Positions 1 to 8,869 of a stretch of 64,000 nucleotides of DNA are shown here, one piece after another (the first letter of the stretch is position 1; every line of letters begins with the position of its first letter). The DNA lies in the NCBI GenBank assembly GCA_051883395.1, contig JBJETQ010000022.1:1-64000 (forward strand), written 5' to 3'. The notes under the pieces were generated by a model, which made no database searches, had not been told where the DNA came from, and saw nothing but the letters and a program-made list of their open reading frames with translations. The stretch comes from HGM11368 sp051883395. GTDB lineage: Bacteria > Bacillota > Clostridia > Christensenellales > UBA3700. A program made the position numbers and the translations under genes.

Positions 1-743
1 ATCGTCGTAACAAACTACGCAACGAAATTATTCCTATGATAAAACAAGTTTATCCGGGTTTTGTCGACAACGTGGTAAGGCTATCGCAACTTGCCGTATC
101 CACGGCAGATTTTGTGGATAAATTTGTAGTCAAGGCTCAGATAAAGAACGGTGAAATGTTGTTGACCGACGAGCTGTTGACGTGTGAAGAAACAATTTTG
201 ACGGCGTCGTTATTTGACGGTTTGGAGAGAATGGGTCGGCGTGTAAATATCGAGCGAAAACATATAGAAGCAATAAAGAGTCTGACGAACAAGCCGCCCG
301 GCAGCATGGTATGTTTGCCTGACAATCTGGCTGCATATAGGGATAGAAACGGCATTGTCGTTGCGCCGGGACGCAAGTCTGGGTTTGAAAAAACAAAGGT
401 AGATTACGGAGTTTTTGAACTGGGCGTATGGAAAGTCGAAATAGTCAAGGAAAATTGCTTAGGCGCATTGAGAGCTGATATGGATATACTTGGAAGGGGC
501 ATGCTGAGACAGCGAGAAAAGGGCGACAGAATATGCAAATTCGGCGGCGGAAGCAAGAGTCTGGGCGATTATCTTACAGACAAAAAAGTGCCGTTGAGAG
601 AAAGAGACGACCTTGTGATAATTGCAGAAGGCAACGACGTGCTGGCGGTTTTGCCTGTGGACATATCGAGTAAGGTCGCAGTAACGCAAACAACTAAAAA
701 CGTAGCATATATCAAAACAACAAAAATTACGGGAGAAAAGTGA
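1..743 (+). CDS. tilS: tRNA(Ile)-lysidine synthetase, C-terminal part (cut by window start)
   Basis: Only the C-terminal part is present; the frame is open from the first base. TilS adds lysine to C34 of tRNA-Ile(CAU), changing its anticodon to read AUA. The visible part starts with the R-N-K-L-R-N-E stretch typical of the linker after the PP-loop ATPase domain, and ends with the TilS C-terminal domain (a G-D-R-I motif followed by a basic segment and a final beta-rich stretch). The ATPase domain lies outside the window. The stop codon overlaps the start of hpt by one base (TGATG), the usual tilS-hpt arrangement in Firmicutes, so the two are translationally coupled. Confidence 0.85.
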   Translation, partial: RRNKLRNEIIPMIKQVYPGFVDNVVRLSQLAVSTADFVDKFVVKAQIKNGEMLLTDELLTCEETILTASLFDGLERMGRRVNIERKHIEAIKSLTNKPPGSMVCLPDNLAAYRDRNGIVVAPGRKSGFEKTKVDYGVFELGVWKVEIVKENCLGALRADMDILGRGMLRQREKGDRICKFGGGSKSLGDYLTDKKVPLRERDDLVIIAEGNDVLAVLPVDISSKVAVTQTTKNVAYIKTTKITGEK

Positions 744-1267
744 TGGAGAGAGTAGAAAAAATTCTGGTAACAAAAGAGCAGATAAGCGAAAGAGTAAGAC
801 AGATGGGAGAGCAAATCAGCAGAGATTATGCCGGCAAAGAGCCGTATATGGTATGTATACTCAAAGGTTCAATTGTCTTTTTTGCAGACCTTATCAGACA
901 TGTCGATTTGACTGTCGTTGTTGATACTATGGTGGTGTCAAGCTATGGCAAGTCTACTATTTCCAGCGGCAACGTAAGAGTAAAAAAGGACCTGGCAGAA
1001 GATATTGCTGGTCGGGACGTAATCATTGTTGAAGATATTATCGACAGCGGACATACGCTTAGCGCATTGACCAAGATGTTGCGAGACAGAAATCCTGCTT
1101 CGCTCAAAGTGGCAACTTTTCTTGACAAACCTAGCAGAAGGAAAGTGGAATTTCAGGGAGATTACGTTGGTTTCGAGATACCTGACGAGTTTGTCGTGGG
1201 GTACGGACTTGACTATGACGAAAGGTATCGCAATCTGCCATACGTGGGCGTATTGAGCGTTGATTGA
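743..1267 (+). CDS. hpt: hypoxanthine (guanine) phosphoribosyltransferase
   Basis: Purine salvage enzyme that joins hypoxanthine or guanine to PRPP, giving IMP or GMP in the cytoplasm. The 174-residue length is normal. The PRPP-binding signature V-I-I-V-E-D-I-I-D-S-G-H-T is intact around residue 95, and the early K-G-S loop and the late D-E-F-V-V-G-Y-G-L-D-Y motif of the family are present. A GTG at 740 is also in frame, but the GGGAG at 731-735 is spaced correctly for the ATG at 743. It follows tilS by overlap and lies 4 bases before the likely cca start, so it is an internal gene of the first operon. Where many Firmicutes have ftsH next, this genome has cca. Confidence 0.93.
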   Translation: MERVEKILVTKEQISERVRQMGEQISRDYAGKEPYMVCILKGSIVFFADLIRHVDLTVVVDTMVVSSYGKSTISSGNVRVKKDLAEDIAGRDVIIVEDIIDSGHTLSALTKMLRDRNPASLKVATFLDKPSRRKVEFQGDYVGFEIPDEFVVGYGLDYDERYRNLPYVGVLSVD

Positions 1268-1271
1268 GCAT

Positions 1272-2561
1272 ATGGGCAAAGCCGTCGAAGAAGAATTGAA
1301 AAGGCTGGCAGAGCTGTTTGACGAAGACGCTCCGTTGTATCTTGTTGGCGGCAGAGTGCGAGATTGTATAGTGCGCAATTTTAGCGTGGAACAGACAGAC
1401 GCCGATATTTGTTCGGCGGCAGACTTCGACGACTTTTTGGAGAGAGTTGAAAGGGCAGGCATGTCGGTTGAGAGCGCAAGCGAAAAGTTGGGTACCGCAT
1501 GGATAAAGGGAAAGGAAGGCAGATATGAGTACGCTACGTTTCGCAAGGATAGTTATCCTGTGTCCAAGGGCGACCATCTGCCCGAAAAAGTGGAATTTGT
1601 AAGAGATATAGCGCAAGATAGTCTAAGAAGGGACTTTAAGTGCAATGCCGTGTATTACGATATAGTCGGAGATAAAATCGTTGACCCGTTGGGTGGTATA
1701 GACGATATTGACAAAAGAATTCTTTGTACAACGAGAAGCGCAGATAAGGTCTTTTGTGAGGACGGTTTGAGAATTCTGAGATTGTTTCGCTTTTGCGCCA
1801 CGCTAGGATTTGATATCGAAAAAGACACGTTGTCGGGAGCAAAGAAGCATTGTCGTAATCTCGATGACATCAAATCGGAAAGGATAGCCGTCGAAATCAA
1901 GCGTTTGTTGGAAGGAGAGCGTGCGCAGGAAGCAATGGCAGGCGCTATTGAGTTGGGTGCAATGGGATACGTGCTGAAAAGGGTGGACGAAAGGCTGTCA
2001 GGCTTTGACGACATCAATGCGGCAAACGGGATAAGCGAGACGCCTGTAAAATTGCGTATAGTAACGATATTGATAAACCTTGCCCTGTCAAAGTCTTTTG
2101 AAGGCTACACGGAACAATATATAGGGGAATTGACAGAACGTTGGAAAAAGGTTTATCCGCAGAGCGTGGAAAAAGGCTTGAAAATTATTGAGTTGGCAAC
2201 CGGAATCGTTAAAGCAAGGGCCGCTAAGATTGATATTAAGAAAATATCGATAGATTATGCCGAGCAAATAGACGATATTGCTGCGGTGCTGGGCGCAATG
2301 AGCAGAAGCGGAGATAAAGCTTCCACAATCGCCGCCGGAAAATTGGAAAGATGGATGGCTGTTGTCAAAGATAAGAAAATACCGCTGAAAATTAGCGATT
2401 TGAAACTGACGGGAGACGATATAAAAAATTTGGGCTACAAAGGCGCAGATATAAGAAAAACTTTGGAAAACCTGAGAGACTGGTGCGTGGAAAACCAAAC
2501 GGAGAGCAATCGTGAAGAATTGACGGAGATTGCCGTGAGATGGAGGAAGAACAATGGATAA
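1272..2561 (+). CDS. cca: CCA-adding tRNA nucleotidyltransferase
   Basis: Class II nucleotidyltransferase that builds or repairs the 3' CCA of tRNAs. The N-terminal head carries L-V-G-G-R-V-R-D followed by the metal-binding D-A-D (family D-x-D), and the neck has the R-R-D-F-x-x-N-A and D-P-L-G-G motifs, then E-D-x-L-R-I-L-R-L-F-R-F, the nucleotide-recognition helix region. The C-terminal helical body is of the bacterial type and I see no HD phosphatase domain. An in-frame TTG at 1260 would overlap hpt; I choose the ATG at 1272, which lies 4 bases after the hpt stop. No strong ribosome site is visible, so translational coupling to hpt is likely. It could in principle be a poly(A) polymerase, since the families are hard to tell apart, but CCA addition is the usual role in this phylum. 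Confidence 0.88.
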   Translation: MGKAVEEELKRLAELFDEDAPLYLVGGRVRDCIVRNFSVEQTDADICSAADFDDFLERVERAGMSVESASEKLGTAWIKGKEGRYEYATFRKDSYPVSKGDHLPEKVEFVRDIAQDSLRRDFKCNAVYYDIVGDKIVDPLGGIDDIDKRILCTTRSADKVFCEDGLRILRLFRFCATLGFDIEKDTLSGAKKHCRNLDDIKSERIAVEIKRLLEGERAQEAMAGAIELGAMGYVLKRVDERLSGFDDINAANGISETPVKLRIVTILINLALSKSFEGYTEQYIGELTERWKKVYPQSVEKGLKIIELATGIVKARAAKIDIKKISIDYAEQIDDIAAVLGAMSRSGDKASTIAAGKLERWMAVVKDKKIPLKISDLKLTGDDIKNLGYKGADIRKTLENLRDWCVENQTESNREELTEIAVRWRKNNG

Positions 2562-3903
2562 CGTTATTTTGGCGATTTCGGTTGTGTGTGTCGTGTTGAC
2601 GGCAATCGTACTGATTTATATTATTGTAAGGGATAAAAAAGAGAAGAAAAATCAGGACAGCGGTTACGACGAAGTTATTGACGCTTTGGGCGAAGCCGTG
2701 AGCATGGTAAAAGAAAACCAGGAAAATACCGCAAAAAACAGCAGAGAACATATTGTAAGCAATATCAATACGGCTAACAGCACGCTCAATGCTTTGCTCA
2801 AAACGTACATGGATAATTTTGCAAGGCAGATTGACGATATAAATATAAATTTGCGCAACTCGCTCGGCGAGATGAAGACAGAAGTGAAATCGACTCTGTC
2901 GGAGATGAAAGTCGAGCTGAAACAAAGCATCGGAGAATTGAAAACCGAAGTGAGCGAAAGTTTGCAAACGCTGCGTAAGGACAACGAAGCGCAACTGGAA
3001 AAGATGAGAGAAACGGTGGACGAAAAGTTGTCGGGAACGCTGGAAAAGAGAGTAAACGCCGCATTCGAGATGGTAAACAGTCGTCTTGACGCCGTACAAA
3101 AGGGCTTTGGTGAGATGCAGAGTTTGTCAGAAAAAGTCGCCAATCTCAACAAATCTTTCAGCAATATCAAGACGAGAGGAAGCTGGGGAGAGGTGGCGCT
3201 CAACAGCCTTCTCGAACAGATGCTGGCGCCTGAGCAATATAAGGCACAGTTTAATATCAAGGGCAAAAACATGGTAGACTTTGCAATTGTTATGCCGGGG
3301 CAGGCAGGAGAAAAAGTCTATCTGCCTATTGACGCAAAATTTCCTGTCGAAGATTATAACAGGCTGGTGGATGCGACCGAAAGGGGAGACGCAGGCGAGA
3401 TTGACAAGGAACGCAAACAACTCAAAATTCGCATCAAGGAAGAAGCAAAGTCTATCAAAGAAAAATATATTGCACCGCCAAAGACTACCAATTTTGCAAT
3501 CATTTATCTGCCAAGCGAAGGTCTATATGCCGAAGTAGTAAAAGACAGCGAATTGTGCAACGAATTGCAGTCCAAGTATGCTATTACGGTGTGCGGACCA
3601 AGTACCATCGCCGCCCTGCTCAACAGTTTGCAGATGGGATTTACTACTCTCAAAATTCAGAAAAAGAGCGCAGAAGTGGTAAAACTTATGCTTGGATTTA
3701 AAAAAGATTTTACTAAGTTTACCGAAACTGTTGGTAAGGCGAGAGCAAAAGCCAACGATACTGTAAAGGAACTGGATAGTATAGATAAAAGAACAGATAT
3801 TATTCAGAAGAAACTCGACAAAGTGGACGACCTTGCGGGAGAATACATAGATAAGAATGAAGATATGCCTGCAATAGACGGAGAAGCGCAAGATGAAATA
3901 TGA
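2554..3903 (+). CDS. rmuC: RmuC-family protein (DNA recombination)
   Basis: 449 residues: an N-terminal membrane helix (about residues 4-24), a long coiled coil (about 40-190) and then the RmuC domain (about 200-410), a PD-(D/E)XK nuclease-like fold. The domain holds the conserved G-x-W-G-E-x-x-L and P-I-D-A-K-F-P-x-x-x-Y stretches; the D-A-K pair fits the nuclease core. RmuC limits inversions and rearrangements at repeats in E. coli; its biochemical role is not settled. Starts inside the last 8 bases of cca with a good GGAGG at 2542-2546, and its end overlaps the next gene by 11 bases. All of this points to one operon. Confidence 0.9.
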   Translation: MDNVILAISVVCVVLTAIVLIYIIVRDKKEKKNQDSGYDEVIDALGEAVSMVKENQENTAKNSREHIVSNINTANSTLNALLKTYMDNFARQIDDININLRNSLGEMKTEVKSTLSEMKVELKQSIGELKTEVSESLQTLRKDNEAQLEKMRETVDEKLSGTLEKRVNAAFEMVNSRLDAVQKGFGEMQSLSEKVANLNKSFSNIKTRGSWGEVALNSLLEQMLAPEQYKAQFNIKGKNMVDFAIVMPGQAGEKVYLPIDAKFPVEDYNRLVDATERGDAGEIDKERKQLKIRIKEEAKSIKEKYIAPPKTTNFAIIYLPSEGLYAEVVKDSELCNELQSKYAITVCGPSTIAALLNSLQMGFTTLKIQKKSAEVVKLMLGFKKDFTKFTETVGKARAKANDTVKELDSIDKRTDIIQKKLDKVDDLAGEYIDKNEDMPAIDGEAQDEI

Positions 3904-4708
3904 TTTGCATATACATTCGATATTCAGCGACGGAACGGACGCTCCCGTCGCTATCGTGGAGAAAGCGAAGCAAAAAGGGTTGAGCGCCATTGCGCTGACT
4001 GACCACGATACGATAGACGGTCTTGATGAATGCAGAGATGCGGCAAAGTCCGCAGGAATTGAGTTTGTGGACGGTTTGGAATTGTCTACTTATTCAATGT
4101 CCGAAGTGCATATTCTCGGCTATGGGTTTGACCGCAAAAGCGACAGATTGCATTCTGCGCTGTCCGACTTTGCCGCAAGGCGTGTAGAGAGAATAAAGAA
4201 TATTCTGGCATTGTTGGGTAAATTCAAAATAAATCTCGATTATGATAGCGTGGCTTCTAACGCAGGCGGTGCTATCGGCAGAATGCACGTGGCAAACGAA
4301 CTTATCAAAAAGGGCTTTTGCACGAGTGTACACGAAGCGTTTGACAGATATTTGGGAGTAAACGGGCTTGCTTATGTTCCGTCTAAGAGAATTACTCCAA
4401 TGGAAGGCGTAAAACTGATAAAGAATTGCAAAGGGCTGGCGATTCTGGCTCATCCTTTGAGATTTTTGCAAACGGGAAAATTCAACGATTTTGTGTACGG
4501 ACTCAAACCGTTTGGTCTGGACGGAGTTGAAGCGTATTATCCTACTCACGACGAAAAGACTGTCAGAAATATCACCATGATTGCAAAGCAAAACGGAATG
4601 ATTGTAACGGGCGGTACGGACTATCACGGAGCCAACAAAAACGTGGAGTTGGGAAGCGTGGACGTCAGACTCGACGACAAGGCAAAGAAAAAGTTGAAAA
4701 TAAAATAA
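3893..4708 (+). CDS. PHP-domain metal-dependent phosphoesterase (TrpH/YciV type)
   Basis: 271-residue PHP-family protein. The first metal motif H-I-H-S-x-x-S-D-G-T is at residues 6-15, L-T-D-H-D-T follows near residue 35, the E of D-G-L-E-L-S near residue 64, an A-H-P-L motif near 185, and G-T-D-Y-H-G near 245: all the ligands of a trinuclear PHP site are present. Relatives remove phosphates from 3',5'-nucleoside bisphosphates or act as 5'-3' exoribonucleases on short RNAs (RNase AM); which substrate this one uses cannot be told. Overlaps rmuC by 11 bases and ends the first operon. Confidence 0.88.
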   Translation: MKYDLHIHSIFSDGTDAPVAIVEKAKQKGLSAIALTDHDTIDGLDECRDAAKSAGIEFVDGLELSTYSMSEVHILGYGFDRKSDRLHSALSDFAARRVERIKNILALLGKFKINLDYDSVASNAGGAIGRMHVANELIKKGFCTSVHEAFDRYLGVNGLAYVPSKRITPMEGVKLIKNCKGLAILAHPLRFLQTGKFNDFVYGLKPFGLDGVEAYYPTHDEKTVRNITMIAKQNGMIVTGGTDYHGANKNVELGSVDVRLDDKAKKKLKIK

Positions 4709-4729
4709 ATTATTACGCATAATAGACTT

Positions 4730-5668
4730 GTGGAAAGAGATGTAAGGACAAGTCGGATAAAGTTGAAAGCAGTCCTAATGACAGGTCTGCTTTTTGCGTA
4801 TATGATTTTGCAAACGTGCGGCTTTGGGAGTGTCGGTCAAAATACGGCTGAAAAATATGTAAGAGACGACGTCCGCAATATATATGCCAGTGAAGACAAT
4901 GGTCTGACGAGAATGTCGTCAGGTGATGATTTTGTCGGCAATTTTAGTCCAAAAACTCAAAACATATCGACCTTTTCGACTTCTTTTGAAACTTCTACCC
5001 AAGGACGTATACACAATATCACGCTTGCCACGGGTAATTTTAGTTGGTTGCTTGTGGAAGCAGGCGGAAGGTTAAGCTTTAATACCGTGGTCGGCGCAAG
5101 GACGCAGGAGCGGGGATATGCCAATGCCAAAGTCATATTGTGGGGAGAATACGTTGACGGAGTGGGCGGCGGAGTGTGTCAGGTTTCGACCACGCTTTAC
5201 AACGCCTGGATAAGAGCAGGACTGGGCGTAGAGCAGGTGGTCAATCATAGTCTGCCGTCATCTTATTGTGAGTTGAGTCAGGACGCTACCGTGAGCGAAT
5301 ATACCGATATGATTCTTGTCAACGACAGCGGCTACGACGTGATAGTCAACGGAAAAGTGGAAGGAAAAACCGTTACCTTTAATATCTACGGCGCTCCCAG
5401 CGAATATACTTATGATATACGGAGCAGTCTGCTGGAAGTTCTGCCGCCTACCGCCCCCGAAGTGGTGTATAGCGCTACGCTGGAAGGAATGGGAGAAATT
5501 TTTGAAGACGGAGAAGGCCAATACGTGGTTCTTCGACAAGAAAAAAACGGATACCGCTCGCAAGCAGTACGAATAAAATACAAAAACGGCGTGGAAGTTG
5601 AAAGCAAGTTGCTCAGGGTAGATACCTACCAACCGAGTCGTGGAAAAATATGCGTCAAACGTCCGTAA
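4730..5668 (+). CDS. VanW-family protein, membrane-anchored
   Basis: 312 residues with one hydrophobic N-terminal segment (about residues 12-32) and then an extracytoplasmic region containing the VanW domain (about 100-225). The signature G-G-G-V-C-Q-V-S-T-T-L-Y-N-A is intact, as is the earlier F-N-x-x-V-G-A-R-T motif. VanW was named from some vancomycin-resistance clusters, but its function is unknown and most family members, like this one, have no link to van genes; a cell-wall role is inferred. The start is uncertain: a GTG at 4730 has no clear ribosome site, and the in-frame ATG at 4778 would cut into the membrane segment. Confidence 0.8.
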   Translation: MERDVRTSRIKLKAVLMTGLLFAYMILQTCGFGSVGQNTAEKYVRDDVRNIYASEDNGLTRMSSGDDFVGNFSPKTQNISTFSTSFETSTQGRIHNITLATGNFSWLLVEAGGRLSFNTVVGARTQERGYANAKVILWGEYVDGVGGGVCQVSTTLYNAWIRAGLGVEQVVNHSLPSSYCELSQDATVSEYTDMILVNDSGYDVIVNGKVEGKTVTFNIYGAPSEYTYDIRSSLLEVLPPTAPEVVYSATLEGMGEIFEDGEGQYVVLRQEKNGYRSQAVRIKYKNGVEVESKLLRVDTYQPSRGKICVKRP

Positions 5669-5673
5669 AAACA

Positions 5674-5702
5674 TTGAAAAAACCCTTAGAGCGTGATATA
5701 AT
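5674..5702 (+). promoter_or_regulatory. promoter of phosphosugar mutase gene
   Basis: TTGAAA at 5674-5679 and a perfect TATAAT at 5697-5702 with a 17-base spacer. The start of transcription would be near 5709, only about 15 bases before the ATG at 5724 and just before the AAGGAG. Confidence 0.7.
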
Positions 5703-5723
5703 CTTGATATTAAGGAGATGTCT

Positions 5724-7466
5724 ATGGATTATTTGAAAAATTATCAATATTGGAAAAGCAACGTTGCGCAGGAGTATGGAGCCGAGATGGAAACCATCGG
5801 CAGCGACGACAAGGAAATGAAAGAGAGATTTACTTTGCCGCTGGCATTTGGAACGGCAGGTATGCGTGGTACTATCGGCATGGGTATAAGCAACATGAAC
5901 GTTTATACCGTGGCTAGAGCCAGCCTGGGACTTGCACAATACATATTGAGCCTTGGCAAAAAGCAAGCCGAAATGGGCGTAGTAATATCATATGATACCC
6001 GAAGAATGTCTTTTGAATTTGCTTTGACGACGGCAAGAGTGCTGGCGGCAAAAGGCATAAAAGTAAGAATTTTTGAAAACGTCAGACCTGTGCCTATGTG
6101 TTCGTTTGCCGTAAGGCATCTGGGCTGTATAGCGGGCGTTATGATTACCGCAAGCCACAATCCAAAAGAGTACAACGGATACAAGGTGTACGGCGACGAC
6201 GGAGCGCAAATGTCGCCGGAAGCAACTAAAAAAGTGGTGGAATTTATAGACCGTGCAGACTATTTCGGCATTGAATTGCAGGCGGTCAGCTCTACCAATC
6301 GTCAGGACGTTGTTGGCAAAGATAATTATGAGTTGGGCGACAATATCACGGTGGTGGGAGCAAGCGTCGACAACGCTTATTATGATACTATCGAAAAGTT
6401 GGGGCTTTCCGCTCAATCTGTCAGGAGAGTAGGCAAAGAAATAAAAATCGTTTATAGTCCTATTCACGGCTCCGGTTGGATTCCCGTTACCACAATTCTT
6501 GCAAGAATGGGTATAGAAGTCAACGTGGTAGAAGAACAAAAATATCCCGACACCGAATTTTCTACGGTAAGCGTACCTAACCCTGAGCAAAGCGAAGCAC
6601 TATCAATGGGCGTGGCTCTTGCTGATAAACTTGGTAGCGATATAGTAATAGGTACGGACCCGGATTGCGACAGAATGGGTGTAGCGGTGAGAGATAATCA
6701 AGGAAAATTTGTCCTTCTCAACGGCAATCAGATTGGCGCAATGTTGATGAATTATATTTTGTCAAGAAGACAGGAAGAAGGAACCATGCCTTCCAATCCC
6801 GCCGTTGTGAAGACAATAGTTACCACTCGTCTTGCCGACAGAATTGCACGCAGTTACGGCGTGAGAGTTTACGACGTGTTGACGGGCTTTAAATTTATCG
6901 GAGAAAAGATAAAAGAGTGGGAAACGAGCGGAGAAAGCACATTCCTGTTCGGCTATGAAGAGAGCTACGGCTATTTGTCAGGCACTCATGCAAGAGATAA
7001 GGACGCCGTGGTAGCCAGCATGTTGTTTGCCGAGATGGTGTGTTACTACACCGACAAAGGCGTAAAGGTGTACGACAAATTGCAAGAATTGTTTGATAAA
7101 TTCGGCTATTTTGTAGAAAATAGCAAGTCGATATTCTTCAAGGGCCTTGACGGAATGCAAAACATGGCAGAGATAATGATAAAATTCAGAAAGAGCGACA
7201 TAAAGGAAATCGCAGGTTGCAGCGTCGTAAGCAAGACGGATCTCAACGTGAGCAAGAAATATAATGCAGACGGCAGCGTGGAGAGCGTGGATTTGCCTGA
7301 GACCAACGTGGTAAAGTGGGATTTGGGAAATGATGAGTGGGCGTGCGTAAGACCAAGCGGAACGGAACCGAAACTCAAAATTTATGTGTCAACCAATGCA
7401 AGCGATAAGCAGGTCGCCGCTGAAAAAAATCAAAAGATTATGACGGCAATATCAGAGATGATTTGA
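5724..7466 (+). CDS. phosphoglucomutase/phosphomannomutase family enzyme
   Basis: Alpha-D-phosphohexomutase, 580 residues, the long form typical of Firmicutes (PgcA-like), interconverting glucose 1- and 6-phosphate (or the mannose or pentose equivalents). In order: an N-terminal G-T-A-G-M-R-G, the phosphoserine loop T-A-S-H-N-P-K-E-Y-N-G-Y, the magnesium loop D-P-D-C-D-R, the sugar-binding G-Y-E-E-S-Y-G-Y and the phosphate loop R-P-S-G-T-E-P-K. All catalytic elements are intact. An ATG at 5718 is also in frame but directly abuts the AAGGAG at 5712-5717; the ATG at 5724 is 6 bases from it and is the real start. The substrate range cannot be read from the sequence. Confidence 0.93.
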   Translation: MDYLKNYQYWKSNVAQEYGAEMETIGSDDKEMKERFTLPLAFGTAGMRGTIGMGISNMNVYTVARASLGLAQYILSLGKKQAEMGVVISYDTRRMSFEFALTTARVLAAKGIKVRIFENVRPVPMCSFAVRHLGCIAGVMITASHNPKEYNGYKVYGDDGAQMSPEATKKVVEFIDRADYFGIELQAVSSTNRQDVVGKDNYELGDNITVVGASVDNAYYDTIEKLGLSAQSVRRVGKEIKIVYSPIHGSGWIPVTTILARMGIEVNVVEEQKYPDTEFSTVSVPNPEQSEALSMGVALADKLGSDIVIGTDPDCDRMGVAVRDNQGKFVLLNGNQIGAMLMNYILSRRQEEGTMPSNPAVVKTIVTTRLADRIARSYGVRVYDVLTGFKFIGEKIKEWETSGESTFLFGYEESYGYLSGTHARDKDAVVASMLFAEMVCYYTDKGVKVYDKLQELFDKFGYFVENSKSIFFKGLDGMQNMAEIMIKFRKSDIKEIAGCSVVSKTDLNVSKKYNADGSVESVDLPETNVVKWDLGNDEWACVRPSGTEPKLKIYVSTNASDKQVAAEKNQKIMTAISEMI

Positions 7467-7480
7467 CATCGGCATACAAA

Positions 7481-7522
7481 GACGCACGAGAACAGGTTGT
7501 GATTCGGTGCGTCTTTTTTTTT
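7481..7522 (+). terminator. rho-independent terminator of the mutase gene
   Basis: GACGCAC (7481-7487) pairs with GTGCGTC (7507-7513), followed by nine T residues. It begins 14 bases after the stop codon. Confidence 0.88.
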
Positions 7523-7533
7523 GTAGCAAAAGT

Positions 7534-7594
7534 TGTGGCGAAAAGGCTTGAAGCCGATTCGCCACGTGGGGAAGGGTAAATATATAGATTTACC
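7534..7594. repeat. two further stem-loops between convergent genes
   Basis: A nested stem (GTGGCGAA pairing with TTCGCCAC, inner GGCTT pairing with GAAGCC, about 7534-7565) is followed by GGGTAAAT/ATTTACCC (about 7573-7594). Neither has a T-run. They lie between the mutase terminator and the shared palindrome. Confidence 0.6.
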
Positions 7595-7604
7595 CTGATG
7601 TAGG

Positions 7605-7632
7605 TAAAAAGTCGATACGTATCGACTTTTTA
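7605..7632. terminator. 28-bp perfect palindrome, bidirectional terminator
   Basis: Perfect inverted repeat centred between 7618 and 7619: five A, then GTCGATAC/GTATCGAC, then five T, with one more matching base on each side. It works as a U-tailed hairpin in both directions. The stop codon of the minus-strand ferritin-like gene (7630-7632) lies inside it. Confidence 0.75.
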
Positions 7633-8139
7633 GTATGCCGATTGTCCGTCGGCAAGGGTTTGTAACAGGTCTTCGAATATTGAAACGTGCAACTCTTCGT
7701 CCATAATTATACGAGAAATAAGGTCTTTGAGAGAAGCATTGGACACACAGCTTATTGTGCGACGATATTTGGCGATTGCTTGTCTTTCGGCTTCGATATT
7801 GGCACGGAGAGCGGCAACGGGATTTTTTATGTAATTGACGTTGCTTCCCGACCAAAAGCATGTGCTTCCTGCTATGATAGGGTCGCCGCCCGCAAGTGTT
7901 ATTGCTTCACCCAGCAGCTCGTGATGGTGCATTTCGGTTACGGCAATACCCAGCAGGGCGTCTCCGATTTGCGGATAATCTGCGTCAAGCACGTAGTGTT
8001 GATATATATATTGCATAATTGCGGTGGTTTCACTCTTACGACCGCCATAATCGTCCACCAGACAGCGGACTTCTTTTGGGGATAAATAGCCCGTAATTTC
8101 GGGATACGGAAGTGATAAAGAATATTGTCTTGTATCCAT
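7630..8139 (-). CDS. ferritin-like four-helix protein
   Basis: 169 residues with the helix pattern of the ferritin-like superfamily: a first-helix E near residue 36, E-M-H-H-H-E near residue 69, E-A-E-R-Q-A-I near 116 and E-E-L-H near 147, giving a plausible di-iron site (E, ExxH, E, ExxH). Similar short proteins in Clostridia are annotated as ferritin-like, bacterioferritin-related or CotJC-like; I cannot decide between iron handling, peroxide defence and a spore role. A clean AAGGAG sits 6 bases before the ATG. It is transcribed alone, convergent with the mutase, and divergent from secG. Confidence 0.75.
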   Translation of the reverse strand: MDTRQYSLSLPYPEITGYLSPKEVRCLVDDYGGRKSETTAIMQYIYQHYVLDADYPQIGDALLGIAVTEMHHHELLGEAITLAGGDPIIAGSTCFWSGSNVNYIKNPVAALRANIEAERQAIAKYRRTISCVSNASLKDLISRIIMDEELHVSIFEDLLQTLADGQSAY

Positions 8140-8308
8140 ATTAAGCTCCTTTTACTAGTCTTAGTTATTGTATTCAAATAGTCTCATTTGTGATACTCGT
8201 CGGCAAATATTTGATTGAAATAAGTAAAATAGGCGCAGAAATGAAATACACGACGATTAATTTTTGGTATGCAAAAGCAATAAAAGGTCAAAATTTTATA
8301 AAAAACAG

Positions 8309-8337
8309 TTGAAATTTGATAATCGGTATGCTATTAT
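8309..8337 (+). promoter_or_regulatory. promoter of secG
   Basis: TTGAAA at 8309-8314 and TATTAT at 8332-8337, spacer 17 bases, 35 bases before the secG start. Confidence 0.6.
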
Positions 8338-8371
8338 AGGTAAGCAATCAAAATATGGAGGATTGTTATTG

Positions 8372-8668
8372 ATGGACTTTATGTATATGCTCTCAGCAGC
8401 ATTGATACCGGCAGAAGTAACCAATTGGTTGCGTCCAACGCTTCAAATTCTCATGGCTTTGGTAAGCGTGGCTGCTATCGTTATCATTCTGATGCAAAAG
8501 GGTACTAATAATAATATAGGCGTAATCGGCGGACAGGAAACCGACACGTATGCAGGTAAGAATAAAGCAAAATCCAAGGAAAGCATTTTGAGAAAGCTCA
8601 CGATAGTAATGGGCGTTTTGTTCTTGGTGATATCGGTATTGTTCTTTATCACTTATCTTGAAGCATAA
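8372..8668 (+). CDS. secG: SecG, preprotein translocase subunit
   Basis: 98-residue membrane protein with two hydrophobic helices (about residues 20-42 and 74-95) around a short loop holding I-G-V-I-G-G, the usual SecG layout. It joins SecYE in the plasma membrane and assists export. The frame is open further upstream, but GGAGG at 8357-8361 places the start at the ATG of 8372 (or a TTG three bases earlier). In Firmicutes secG is often followed by rnr and smpB; here rnr is missing and smpB follows after a terminator. Confidence 0.85.
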   Translation: MDFMYMLSAALIPAEVTNWLRPTLQILMALVSVAAIVIILMQKGTNNNIGVIGGQETDTYAGKNKAKSKESILRKLTIVMGVLFLVISVLFFITYLEA

Positions 8669-8685
8669 CGTAAGACGAAGTTGTG

Positions 8686-8714
8686 GTCCTCACCGATTGG
8701 TGAGGACTTTTTTT
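8686..8714 (+). terminator. terminator after secG
   Basis: GTCCTCACC (8686-8694), loop GATT, GGTGAGGAC (8699-8707), then seven T. Confidence 0.9.
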
Positions 8715-8832
8715 ATAGGAACGTGCAACTGCTGCTAAAGGACGTGGTGTATGACGCTAAGAGATAGTCCCGATAGAATATGAGATATAGCTGCGGACAA
8801 GGTAAGGAGCAAACGTTGAAAAAAATAGACTC

Positions 8833-8869
8833 TATACAAAATAAAAAAAAGAGTATATAATAAATAAGA
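8833..8869 (+). promoter_or_regulatory. smpB promoter giving a probable leaderless mRNA
   Basis: TATACA (8833-8838, four of six matches to TTGACA), 17 bases, then perfect TATAAT (8856-8861). The expected start of transcription is 8868-8869, the A of the smpB ATG at 8869 itself. No ribosome site precedes the ATG. Confidence 0.5.
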
